Below are positions 30,672-38,606 of a stretch of DNA of 46,335 nt, in pieces. The first letter of the stretch is position 1, and each line of letters opens with the position of its first letter. The notes below the pieces were generated by a model, which worked only from the letters and a program-made list of their open reading frames with translations, searched no databases and was not told the origin of the DNA. This stretch comes from an uncultured Fibrobacter sp. (GTDB taxonomy: Bacteria; Fibrobacterota; Fibrobacteria; Fibrobacterales; Fibrobacteraceae): the NCBI GenBank assembly GCA_934691725.1, contig CAKUTF010000020.1, positions 1-46,335 of the forward strand. Direction: 5' to 3'. The position numbers and the translations under genes are program-made.

Positions 30672-31235
30672 ATGAAAAATCGTATCCTGTTCGTGCTTGC
30701 GGACGGCTTTGAAGAGACGGAATGCGTCGTTCCGTTCGATATCCTTTCTCGTGGCGATGTCCAGGTTACGTTTGCGGGCATCCACGACGACGTGTCTGTG
30801 GAAGGCGCGCACGGCTTGACCGTGAAGGCGGATATTCTTCTCTCCGAAGCGGAACTTTCCGATTTCGACGGCGTGTTCCTTCCGGGCGGGAGCCGCGGCG
30901 TGGAAAATCTCATGGCGTCTGCGCGCGTCCTCGAAATTGTTCGGGATTTTTACGGCGCGGGTAAGTGGGTGCTTTCGATTTGCGCGGGTCCGCTTGTCCT
31001 TGCGCGGGCGGGGATCCTCGACGGCAAAAGCGTCACGAGCTATCCTTCGACGGAAGCGGAAATGCGTCCGTATTGCGGGAACTATCGGGAAGATCGCGTG
31101 GTCGTTTGCAACAAGGTTTTGACAAGCCGCGGTCCCGGAACTGCGGAAGAGTTCGGTTTTGCCGTTCTGGAAGCTCTTGAAGGGAAAGAAAAAACGGAGC
31201 GTGTTCGGGCGGGAATGCTCGCCCGCCTTCCGTAG
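30672..31235 (+). CDS. DJ-1/PfpI family protein
   Basis: A 187-residue protein of the DJ-1/YajL family (chaperone or glyoxalase/deglycase-type). Conserved features: LADGFEETE (12-17, with the Glu that tunes the nucleophile), FLPGGSRGVENL, and Cys104 in SICAGPLVLARAG as the nucleophilic elbow, followed by GPGTAEEFG near the C-terminus. The size is typical. AGAAGGAG lies 8 nt before the ATG. Expected to protect against reactive carbonyls or oxidation; the exact activity is debated for the family. Confidence 0.9.
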   Translation: MKNRILFVLADGFEETECVVPFDILSRGDVQVTFAGIHDDVSVEGAHGLTVKADILLSEAELSDFDGVFLPGGSRGVENLMASARVLEIVRDFYGAGKWVLSICAGPLVLARAGILDGKSVTSYPSTEAEMRPYCGNYREDRVVVCNKVLTSRGPGTAEEFGFAVLEALEGKEKTERVRAGMLARLP

Positions 31236-31268
31236 AGCGAAAACAACTTTTATTAAATTTTGCGCACT

Positions 31269-32855
31269 ATGCCCGATGTCTTTCTTTACGATACGACTTT
31301 GCGCGACGGAAACCAGGATCGCAAGATATCGCTTTCCCTGGCGGACAAGTTGCAAATTGCAAAACTTTTGGATTCCTTTGGCTTTGACTACATCGAAGGC
31401 GGCTGGCCGAACCCTTCGAATCCGACGGATGTGGAGTTTTTTCGCCGAATCGGAGAAATGCGGCTTTCCCATGCGAAAATCTGCGCTTTCGGAAGCACGC
31501 GCCGCCCGAAGATCCTCGCAGAAGACGATCCGCTTTTAAAGGCGCTAGTCGAAAGCAAGGCTCAGGTCAAGACGATTTTCGGGAAAAGCTGGGACCTGCA
31601 CGTGACGGATGTCATCCGGACGACGCTCGAAGAAAACCTGGACATGATCGAATCCTCCGTACGCTTTCTCAAGGAATCTTCCGATGAGGTCATCTATGAC
31701 GCGGAGCATTTCTTTGACGGCTACAAGGCGAATCCTGGCTATGCGATAGAGACGCTCAAGTCGGCTGCCCTAGGAGGTGCGGACTTTATCGTCCTTTGTG
31801 ACACGAACGGCGGAACGATGCCGTGGGAACTCGAAGCGATCCTTCGGGAAGTCCAGAAAAAAATCAAGGTTCCGCTGGGAATCCATGCCCACAACGACAG
31901 CGGGGTGGCCGTGGCGAACTCTCTCGTAGCGGTCCGTTCGGGGCTTTCGATGGTCCAGGGTGTCCTGAACGGTTACGGGGAAAGGTGCGGTAACGCGGAT
32001 CTCACTACGATTTCCGCGGACCTGGTGTTCAAAATGAAGACGGCTGTTTCCTGCGCGGAAAACATGAAGGACCTGCGCAAGGTAAGCCTCGCTCTCGACC
32101 AGATAGTGAACATTCCGAGCGACATCAAGGCTCCTTACGTCGGGGATGCGGCTTTTGCCCACAAGGGCGGTGCGCATATCGACGGCGTGATGAAGGTTTC
32201 CCGCAGCTTCGAGCATCTCGATCCCCATGCGGTGGGGAACAATCGGGTCTTCGTGACTAGCGACCAGGCGGGAGGTTCCCTTGTCGTGGAAAAGATTAAG
32301 GAACTTCTCCATGTCGATGTCGATAAGAAGGATCCGAAGGTGCAGGAACTTTTGCGCCGGATCAAGGAATGCGAAAATGCGGGTTGGCATTTCGACAGCG
32401 CCGAGGCGAGCTTTGAAATGCTCGTCTATCGTTCGCTAGGCGTTTTCACGCTTCCGTTCCGGGTGGAAAACTACCGCGTCATCGAGGACCGGACGGAGCA
32501 GGGGGCGAGCGTCTCCCAGGCGTCCGTCAAGCTCCACGTCGGCGATGAAATCAGCCACCAGGTCGCCGAAGGAGACGGACCGGTGAACGCTCTCGACGCA
32601 GCTCTCCGCAAGGCGCTCGTACCTTATTATCCCTATATGAAGAATGTACGCCTAGACGATTTCAAGGTCCGGGTGCTTGGGTCGAACGTCGGGTCGGACG
32701 CCCATGTCCGCGTCTGGACCACGTTTGGCGATGAACGGGATTCCTGGCATGTCGCAGGTGTTTCCACGAATATCATCGAGGCGTCCTGGTTTGCGCTAGT
32801 CGATGGACTTTCATACAAAATTTACAAGGAATCCTTGAAGCAAGGAGAAAACTAG
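31269..32855 (+). CDS. cimA: Citramalate synthase
   Basis: A 528-residue protein of the 2-isopropylmalate synthase superfamily, citramalate branch: DTTLRDGNQDRKISLSLADK at the start, YIEGGWPNPSNPTDVEFF, CDTNGGTMPWE, the metal-binding GIHAHNDSGVAVANSL, and a C-terminal LeuA-type regulatory domain (about 395-525). It condenses pyruvate and acetyl-CoA to citramalate, the first step of a threonine-independent isoleucine pathway. ATG 31269 is chosen; an upstream in-frame TTG at 31260 is unlikely. TAAATT (31254-31259) lies 9 nt before the ATG and no binding site is seen. hisD follows 4 bp after the stop. Confidence 0.92.
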   Translation: MPDVFLYDTTLRDGNQDRKISLSLADKLQIAKLLDSFGFDYIEGGWPNPSNPTDVEFFRRIGEMRLSHAKICAFGSTRRPKILAEDDPLLKALVESKAQVKTIFGKSWDLHVTDVIRTTLEENLDMIESSVRFLKESSDEVIYDAEHFFDGYKANPGYAIETLKSAALGGADFIVLCDTNGGTMPWELEAILREVQKKIKVPLGIHAHNDSGVAVANSLVAVRSGLSMVQGVLNGYGERCGNADLTTISADLVFKMKTAVSCAENMKDLRKVSLALDQIVNIPSDIKAPYVGDAAFAHKGGAHIDGVMKVSRSFEHLDPHAVGNNRVFVTSDQAGGSLVVEKIKELLHVDVDKKDPKVQELLRRIKECENAGWHFDSAEASFEMLVYRSLGVFTLPFRVENYRVIEDRTEQGASVSQASVKLHVGDEISHQVAEGDGPVNALDAALRKALVPYYPYMKNVRLDDFKVRVLGSNVGSDAHVRVWTTFGDERDSWHVAGVSTNIIEASWFALVDGLSYKIYKESLKQGEN

Positions 32856-32859
32856 TCGC

Positions 32860-34146
32860 ATGAAGATTCTCAAGGTCAATCAGAGTTCGAAGGAAGTCGA
32901 TCGCATTTGCGCTCGCGGGGTAGCCCCGACAGAAGAGATTTATGCCAAGGTTCGAAGCATCATGGAAAACGTCCGCAAGGGCGGGCTTTCCAAGGCGGTG
33001 GAATACGCACAGAAATTTGACGGGTTGAAGGGAAACGATTTGCGCGTCGATGAAAAATTCCTGAGGGAACAGGCCAAGCGGGTAAACCCGACCTTGACAA
33101 AGGCTCTGCGCGCTGCGATTCGGAACGCAATTCGCTTTCACCGGCATGAGCTGCATTCGATAGGCAGTTTTGCGTTCAAGGGAAAGGACGGGGAAATTTT
33201 GGGCCAGCGCGTGCGTCCGATGCATCGCGTTGGGCTTTATGTTCCGGGCGGAGCGGCGGTCTATCCGAGTACGGTCATTATGAATGCGGTGCCGGCTCTG
33301 GTGGCGGGTGTCGAACAGATCGTGGTGACCACGCCGGCGAAAGGCGGAATCGATCCGTCGGTCGCCTTTGTACTTCTGGAACTGGGCATCAAGGAAATCT
33401 ATCACATCGGCGGGGCCCAGGCGATAGCGCTTCTGGCTTACGGAACGAAGGAAATCGAACCGGTCGATAAAATCGTGGGACCGGGAAATGTCTATGCGGC
33501 GATAGCGAAACGCGAAGTTTTCGGAAAGGTCGATATCGATATGATAGCGGGACCTTCGGAAATTCTGGTGCTCGCGGATGCGTCGTCTAGTCCCGAATAT
33601 GTGGCTGTCGATCTGTTGAGCCAGGCGGAACACGGTTCCGGCTTCGAAGCTTCCATCTGCATTACCGACAGCATGGACATGGCAAAGCAGATTTCGAAAG
33701 CCGTCGATGACCATGTCAAGATTTCCCCGAAGCGCGAGCTGCTCGAAAAGGTGCTGGAAAATTTCGGACGGATCCTGGTGGTTGAAAACTGGGACGACGG
33801 CGTAGCGGTCGCGAACCGTATCGCCCCGGAACATCTGGAAGTGCAGACGTCCGATGCGGAAGAGCTTTCTCATCGGATTGTCAACGCCGGTGCGATTTTT
33901 ATCGGTCCCTGGTCGAGCGAACCCGTCGGCGACTATTTTGCGGGACCCGACCACGTTCTCCCGACAAACGGAACCGCGCGCTTTTCAAGCCCGCTCGGCG
34001 TCTATGACTTCGTCAAAAGGACTAGCGTCATCAACTATACGGAAAAGGCGGTTTGCAAACAGGCGAAGCTGATTGCGGAAATCGCGGAGACGGAAGGCTT
34101 CTACCATCACGCCCAGGCGGTTCTTGCGCGCCTAGACGAAGAATAG
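32860..34146 (+). CDS. hisD: Histidinol dehydrogenase
   Basis: A 428-residue enzyme catalysing the last two steps of histidine synthesis (histidinol to histidine, NAD, zinc). Visible: GLYVPGGAAVYPSTVIMN, GGAQAIALLAYGT, VDKIVGPGNVYAAIAKREVF, DMIAGPSEILVLAD, the zinc-site QAEHGSG, and HVLPTNGTARFSSPLGVYDF. Normal length. The start is 4 bp past the cimA stop and translation is probably coupled (AAGGAG lies inside the cimA end). Other his genes are not adjacent. Ends at a terminator. Confidence 0.96.
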   Translation: MKILKVNQSSKEVDRICARGVAPTEEIYAKVRSIMENVRKGGLSKAVEYAQKFDGLKGNDLRVDEKFLREQAKRVNPTLTKALRAAIRNAIRFHRHELHSIGSFAFKGKDGEILGQRVRPMHRVGLYVPGGAAVYPSTVIMNAVPALVAGVEQIVVTTPAKGGIDPSVAFVLLELGIKEIYHIGGAQAIALLAYGTKEIEPVDKIVGPGNVYAAIAKREVFGKVDIDMIAGPSEILVLADASSSPEYVAVDLLSQAEHGSGFEASICITDSMDMAKQISKAVDDHVKISPKRELLEKVLENFGRILVVENWDDGVAVANRIAPEHLEVQTSDAEELSHRIVNAGAIFIGPWSSEPVGDYFAGPDHVLPTNGTARFSSPLGVYDFVKRTSVINYTEKAVCKQAKLIAEIAETEGFYHHAQAVLARLDEE

Positions 34147-34165
34147 TTTCGGCCTTGGATTTGAG

Positions 34166-34199
34166 AAAAAGACTCCGATGAATTTCGGGGTCTTTTTTT
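34166..34199. terminator. Bidirectional terminator
   Basis: AAAAAGACTCCG and CGGGGTCTTTTTTT form a stem with one wobble. It closes the cimA-hisD operon and the converging methyltransferase gene. Confidence 0.8.
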
Positions 34200-34212
34200 G
34201 GTAGCTTGAAAT

Positions 34213-34980
34213 TTATTCTGGAAAGTTCTTTCGGTAATTTGTTCGGATGGCATAGGCGAGGACGGCGAACGCTCCGGAAACGTTCATGCTTGCCTTTCGA
34301 CCGGCCATTGGAATTTCGATTTTGAGCGAACAGGCTTTCAGAAGTTCCGGCGAGATTCCCAGTTCCTCGTTGCCGAGAACGATCAGCGCTTTTTCCGGCC
34401 AGTTTACCTGGGAGATGGAAGTGGAGCCTTCGCCCGTTTCCAGTGCGACTATCGCGTAGCCTTTTTGGCGGTGCGCCTCGATGCAGTCGAACGGGCTTTC
34501 CCAGCGTTTGCTCGGGATCCATTTTTCGGTTCCGCGGGCCGCGCTTTTCAGCATGGCATGGTCGGTGTCCGGCGTGTAACCCGAAAGATGGACCGCTTCG
34601 AGACCAAAGCAGTCCGCTGTGCGGAACAGGGATCCGACATTGAAAGCGCTCCTCAAGTTGTGGGCAAGAACGGCGTATGGAAGCGCCTCTTGGACCGCTT
34701 CGCTTCTGTCGCCGGGTTCGTTTTCCAGATAAACGTCACGTTCGAAACCCAGCCCCGCTTCGGTGCGGAAGCTCTTGTAGAGTTCGATCAGTTCGGCCTG
34801 GTTTTTCCCGCCAAGACATTTTTCGGGCGGAAGCCTTAGCCATTCGGCATAATGCTCGTATTCGCGTCGGATTTGCGCCGTGTCGTTTCCGAGCCGCAAG
34901 ATGAGAATCCGCAAGAGCTCGGCGAAACGCTTCGCTTTTGTCTGCGGGGCTAGTGCCAAGAACTTGCGCTCGGAATACAT
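34213..34980 (-). CDS. SpoU/TrmH family RNA 2'-O-methyltransferase
   Basis: A 255-residue protein. The N-terminal ~90 residues form a helical extension; then the SPOUT domain with all three motifs: NLRSAFNVGSLFRTADCFGL (motif 1), ALIVLGNEELGIS (motif 2) and IPMAGRKASMNVSGAFAVLA (motif 3). It transfers methyl from SAM to a ribose 2'-OH of tRNA or rRNA; the target is not determined. ATG 34980 lies 8 nt past the metG stop and is preferred over an earlier in-frame ATG at 35016 that overlaps metG. It is in one transcription unit with metG. Confidence 0.88.
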   Translation of the reverse strand: MYSERKFLALAPQTKAKRFAELLRILILRLGNDTAQIRREYEHYAEWLRLPPEKCLGGKNQAELIELYKSFRTEAGLGFERDVYLENEPGDRSEAVQEALPYAVLAHNLRSAFNVGSLFRTADCFGLEAVHLSGYTPDTDHAMLKSAARGTEKWIPSKRWESPFDCIEAHRQKGYAIVALETGEGSTSISQVNWPEKALIVLGNEELGISPELLKACSLKIEIPMAGRKASMNVSGAFAVLAYAIRTNYRKNFPE

Positions 34981-34987
34981 AGACAAT

Positions 34988-37078
34988 CTAGTGGATTTTG
35001 GCTCCGTCCTCGACATCGCAGGTGACAGCCTTGCCGGAGACTTCTAGCGGGCATTCTCCGCAGAAGACCGCTTTGCCGCGCGCTTCAAGCGAAATCTTTT
35101 CAAAATCCTTGAGCTTGAGAATCCGTCCATCTGTCGAAGGCGTTACTCCGCGGAACGTGGCGCGGTCTCCGGGCTTCGAATCTTCCGGCGGCGTGAGAAG
35201 CCTGCAGACGTGTTCTTCTTTCGTGTCACCGGCGAAGAGCATTCCGTTGCTCATGATGCCGCGGAGCGGAGCCGGTTTCAGGTTCGCAAAGAGGAGAATC
35301 TTTCTGCCCTTGAGTTCTTCGGGAGCGTAGCTGCTCTTTAATCCGGAACAGATGGTCCGCGCTTCCGGTTCTCCGGCATCGACTTTCAGGACGTAGAGCG
35401 ATGTCGCGTCGGGATGGTCGCTTACTTCGAGGATTTTTGCCACGCGGATGTCCATCTCGGCGGGGACCGCCTCTGCCGTGAGCGGCTTGTTCTGCTTTGT
35501 CTTGGGGGAGGCTTCCGGTTGCTTGGTTTCTTCGACGATTCGCGGGAACAGCGCCGAGCCTTCGCCGAATTTTTCTCCGCCCTTGAACTTTCCCCAGGCG
35601 AGATCGCGGACACCTTCGAGCGATGTTCCGAGCATGGCGAGACCTTCCTTGCTCTTTTCCGGGATGACCGGGGAGAGGAAGCTGAGCGCGATGCGGACGG
35701 CTTCTGCGGAGACGAAGAGGACCGTGGCGAGTTCTTCTTTTTTCGAAGTGTCCTTGGCGAGTTTCCAGGGGGCTTTCTGCTCTAGGTAGCGGTTCACCGC
35801 GCGGACGAGCGAGAGCGTTTCTTCGACGGCTTGCGAGAGCTTGACATTTTCAAGAAGTTCGGGAACCGTTTTTGAAAGGCGGGCTGCGATTTCGATGACG
35901 CTGTTTTCTTCGTCGGCGAATGTTCCGGCTTTCGGGAGCGTTCCTTCAAAGTTCGTGAGGACCAGGCGGTGTACGCGGTTTACGACATTGCCGAGGTCGT
36001 TGGCCAGATCGCTGTTGATTCGGCGCACGAAGCCTTCGTGGGTGAAGCTCGCGTCCTGCCCGACGACCATGTCCCGGGCGAGGTAGTAGCGGAACGCATC
36101 GACACCGTATTTTTCCATGTATTCCATCGGGTTTACGACGTTTCCCGTCGTCTTGCTCATCTTGTCGTTTCCAACGAGCCACCAGCCGTGGGCGAGGATA
36201 TGCTTCGGAAGCGGGAAGCCCAGAGCGAAGAGCATCGTCGGCCAATAGACGCTGTGCGTCGTGATGATGTCCTTTCCGACCAGGTGATATGTCGCAGGCC
36301 AGATCGTTTCGCCATCCGGGTAGTTTTTCTTCGGAACGAGGTTTCCGTTTCCGTCGATTTTCATCACCGCGCTGACGTAATTCAGCAGGGCGTCGAACCA
36401 GACGTATGTCACGTAGTCTTCGTCAAAGGGCAAGGGGATTCCCCAGCTGAGGCGAGCCTTCGGGCGGCTGATGCACAGGTCGTTCAACGGCTGTTTCAAA
36501 AATCCGCGGATTTCGTTCCAGCGGTAATCCGGGACAATCCAGTCCCGATGGCTTTCCAGATATTCGATGAGACGCTCCCGGTATTTTCCCATCTTGAAGA
36601 AATAGTTTTTTTCCTTGATCCAATCGACCGGGCGGTGGCTGATCGGGTCGCAGCCGTTTTCGTCGAGTTCGTCCTGCGTGAAAAAGCGTTCTTCGCCGAC
36701 GGAATACCAGCCCTCGTATTCCTTGGAATAGATTTCGCCTTTGTCCCAGAGCATTTGCAGGCAGTCGCTCACGAATTTCTTGTGGTCGGCATCTGTCGTG
36801 CGGATAAAGTAATCATAATTGATGCCCATTTTTTTCCAGAGGTTCTTGAAGCGCAGGTTGTATTCATCGACGTGTTCCTGCGGGGAAACTCCGCGTTTTT
36901 CGGCGGCGCGCTGGACCTTTTGCCCGTGCTCGTCGGTGCCGGTGAGGAAGAATGTCTGGTAGCCGAGAAGCTTGTGGAATCGCGTGAGAATGTCGGCGAG
37001 AACGGTCGTGTAGGAATGCCCGATGTGCGGGGCGTCGTTGACATAATAAATCGGAGTGGTAACGTAGAAATTTTTCAT
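34988..37078 (-). CDS. metG: Methionyl-tRNA synthetase with C-terminal tRNA-binding domain
   Basis: A 696-residue class I synthetase charging tRNA-Met. HIGH motif at 18-21 (NDAPHIGHSYTT), KMSKT at 306-310, anticodon domain to about 540, Lys/Pro linker (KQPEASPKTKQNKPLTAEA), and an EMAPII-like tRNA-binding domain (MDIRVAKILEVSDHPDATSL). The final ~60 residues form an extra tail. The zinc-knuckle region (VGEERFFTQDELDENGCDPI) has only one cysteine, so this looks like the zinc-free form. TATTTT (37091-37086) ends 7 nt before the ATG, suggesting a leaderless mRNA. Confidence 0.96.
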   Translation of the reverse strand: MKNFYVTTPIYYVNDAPHIGHSYTTVLADILTRFHKLLGYQTFFLTGTDEHGQKVQRAAEKRGVSPQEHVDEYNLRFKNLWKKMGINYDYFIRTTDADHKKFVSDCLQMLWDKGEIYSKEYEGWYSVGEERFFTQDELDENGCDPISHRPVDWIKEKNYFFKMGKYRERLIEYLESHRDWIVPDYRWNEIRGFLKQPLNDLCISRPKARLSWGIPLPFDEDYVTYVWFDALLNYVSAVMKIDGNGNLVPKKNYPDGETIWPATYHLVGKDIITTHSVYWPTMLFALGFPLPKHILAHGWWLVGNDKMSKTTGNVVNPMEYMEKYGVDAFRYYLARDMVVGQDASFTHEGFVRRINSDLANDLGNVVNRVHRLVLTNFEGTLPKAGTFADEENSVIEIAARLSKTVPELLENVKLSQAVEETLSLVRAVNRYLEQKAPWKLAKDTSKKEELATVLFVSAEAVRIALSFLSPVIPEKSKEGLAMLGTSLEGVRDLAWGKFKGGEKFGEGSALFPRIVEETKQPEASPKTKQNKPLTAEAVPAEMDIRVAKILEVSDHPDATSLYVLKVDAGEPEARTICSGLKSSYAPEELKGRKILLFANLKPAPLRGIMSNGMLFAGDTKEEHVCRLLTPPEDSKPGDRATFRGVTPSTDGRILKLKDFEKISLEARGKAVFCGECPLEVSGKAVTCDVEDGAKIH

Positions 37079-37124
37079 GTTCCCAAAAATAGAAAAAGGG
37101 TTTTGCTTGGGGAAACGATGGGTT

Positions 37125-37300
37125 CGGAATTTGACCGCGGACGTCTAAGGGAATTAGGAATTAGGAATGAGGAATTAGGAATGAGGAATTAGGAATGAGG
37201 AATTAGGAATGAGGAATGAGAAATTGGTTTGCGAACGTCTATGTTCAGGGATTAGGGATTAGTCCGCAGACGTTTAAGTTTTGGGACGAGCTAAGCGGGA
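37125..37300. repeat. Mosaic intergenic repeat region 4, with 14-bp tandem repeat
   Basis: GGAATTAGGAATGA is repeated about five times in tandem (37150-37226), flanked by GACCGCGGACGTCTAAGG (about 37131), GCGAACGTCTATGTTCAGGG (about 37231) and GTCCGCAGACGTTTAAG (about 37262). Further right, AGCGAACTGTTTCCGTGCAC (about 37320) reappears at about 46194 with one change. There is no gene here. Confidence 0.75.
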
Positions 37301-37442
37301 TTCGGGACGAGGAAATTCGGAGCGAACTGTTTCCGTGCACAGTCATTCCCTTGCTCCGACAAGGGAATCTCTTTTCTTGGCTAATGTGTCATTGGGATAC
37401 CCGAAACAGCCTCTAGCCTTTGCAAATACTGGGCTCGAGCGA

Positions 37443-37462
37443 TACCCATTTAGAAATGGGTA
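37443..37462. terminator. Hairpin in the metG-FISUMP spacer
   Basis: TACCCATT-TAGA-AATGGGTA is a perfect 8-bp stem with a 4-nt loop; a run of eight T follows 9 nt later. It may be a remnant terminator; no gene ends nearby. Confidence 0.3.
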
Positions 37463-37624
37463 AAAGTTGCTTTTTTTTGTGGGTTAAATCGTGTTACAAA
37501 GAAAGGCCTATCACATGGACACCAGAGAAGTCTTTGCAAGAGCCTGTGAACTTTTTTTTCGGGTGAAAACGAAAACCATTGACAAAGCTTTTTTTTTCTT
37601 ATTCTTTATTGTAAGGGAGATGCG

Positions 37625-37693
37625 ATGTTTCAAAACCGAATTCGTTATGGACAACGGGAATATCCCGTATCAACCAAGGCGGATAGGTGGTGA
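37625..37693 (+). CDS. Candidate 22-residue small ORF
   Basis: MFQNRIRYGQREYPVSTKAD-RW, with GGGAG 8 nt before the ATG, 42 bp before the next gene. A TTGACA (37579-37584) lies upstream. No similarity is recognised. It may be a leader peptide or chance. Confidence 0.22.
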   Translation: MFQNRIRYGQREYPVSTKADRW

Positions 37694-37735
37694 AATTCTC
37701 GCGCTTCGATAAAAACAAAAAAAGGACAATACCAA

Positions 37736-38323
37736 ATGGTTGAAGCAGAACAAAACGACGGCAACACGGGGACGTTCACGGACCCGCGCGACGGCAAGAC
37801 CTACAAGACGGTCAAGATAGGCTCGCAGATCTGGATGGCGGAGAACCTGAACTACGGGTTTTTCGACTCATACAGCGTCGATGACAACCCGGACAACGAT
37901 GAAAAGTACGGTCGGCTTTACACGTGGAAGGCGGCGAGGGTAGCCTACCCCGATGGCTGGCACATACCGAGCAGGGAGGAGTGGGATGAGCTGGAACGGT
38001 TCGTGGCGGATACCCTTTTCCGCGGCGATAAGGATTATGTGGGCTACGCGCTGAAATCGGCAAGCGGCTGGAAGGAAAACGACAATGGCAAATCGGGCAA
38101 CGGCTCGGACGCGTTCGGCTTCGGGGCTCTCCCGGCGGGCCTCCGCCTCGGCGACATCGGGGAGTTCGCCGGCGTTCTCGAGGGCGCGAGCTTCTGGAGC
38201 TCTACGGAGTACGGCGCAGACTTCGCCTACTACCGGCACCTGTACTACTCCGGCACGCGCCTGCTCACGTACGACGACGACAGGGAATTTGCGGTGTCTG
38301 TCCGTTGCGTCAAGGATCAGTAA
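37736..38323 (+). CDS. FISUMP-domain protein without export signal (3)
   Basis: A 195-residue protein that is almost only the Fibrobacter paralogous domain: KTYKTVKIGSQIWMAENLNY, YGRLYTWKAARVAYPDGWHI, GYALKSASGWKENDNGKS, FGFGALPAG, FAVSVRCVKDQ. There is no signal peptide, lipobox or collagen-like region, and none is found in frame upstream. AAAGGA lies before the ATG. The segment coding GYALKSASGWK is almost base-identical to that of the second lipoprotein (22781-22812 against 38040-38072), so recombination between copies is likely. It is either an intracellular family member or a copy that has lost its 5' part. Confidence 0.85.
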   Translation: MVEAEQNDGNTGTFTDPRDGKTYKTVKIGSQIWMAENLNYGFFDSYSVDDNPDNDEKYGRLYTWKAARVAYPDGWHIPSREEWDELERFVADTLFRGDKDYVGYALKSASGWKENDNGKSGNGSDAFGFGALPAGLRLGDIGEFAGVLEGASFWSSTEYGADFAYYRHLYYSGTRLLTYDDDREFAVSVRCVKDQ

Positions 38324-38329
38324 GGGCTT

Positions 38330-38600
38330 AGAAAAATAGAGCATAGGGGAGTGGGACACGGTATGTCCAGCATATCGCTCAAACTGTCATTGCCGGGCTT
38401 AGCTCGACAAGCTCGCTAACCTGTCAAATCTCATTCCTTAAAGGGATTCCCCGGTCAAGCCGGGGAATGACAGATGCCCTTGTCCCAAGAATATAAATGT
38501 CCACTGTTCTAATCTCTAAGTTCTTTCAACTCAGCTCTGCGTCCCGTGTTCCGCTTCCCATCTAACAACTGACTTCTGATTTCTGCATCCTGTTTCTTGA
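38330..38600. repeat. Mosaic intergenic repeat region 5 with palindromic element
   Basis: 38397-38470 repeats the element of 21185-21270 (GCTCGACAAGCTCGCTAACC then TGTCAAAT and the ATTCCCCGG-TCAAG-CCGGGGAAT palindrome) with two small differences. The right part carries the CTGATTTCTG / TTCTTTCAACTC words of region 1. No gene is seen. Confidence 0.7.
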
Positions 38601-38606
38601 TTTCTC

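Noticed and set aside
32773..33954. 393-codon open frame on the minus strand
   Set aside because: Antisense of hisD, which is unmistakable on the plus strand.
35969..37192. 407-codon open frame on the plus strand
   Set aside because: Antisense of metG, a clear housekeeping gene, and it runs on into the mosaic repeat spacer.
37491..37712. 73-codon open frame before the third FISUMP gene
   Set aside because: It is built from T-runs and promoter-like sequence, with no usable start context or similarity.
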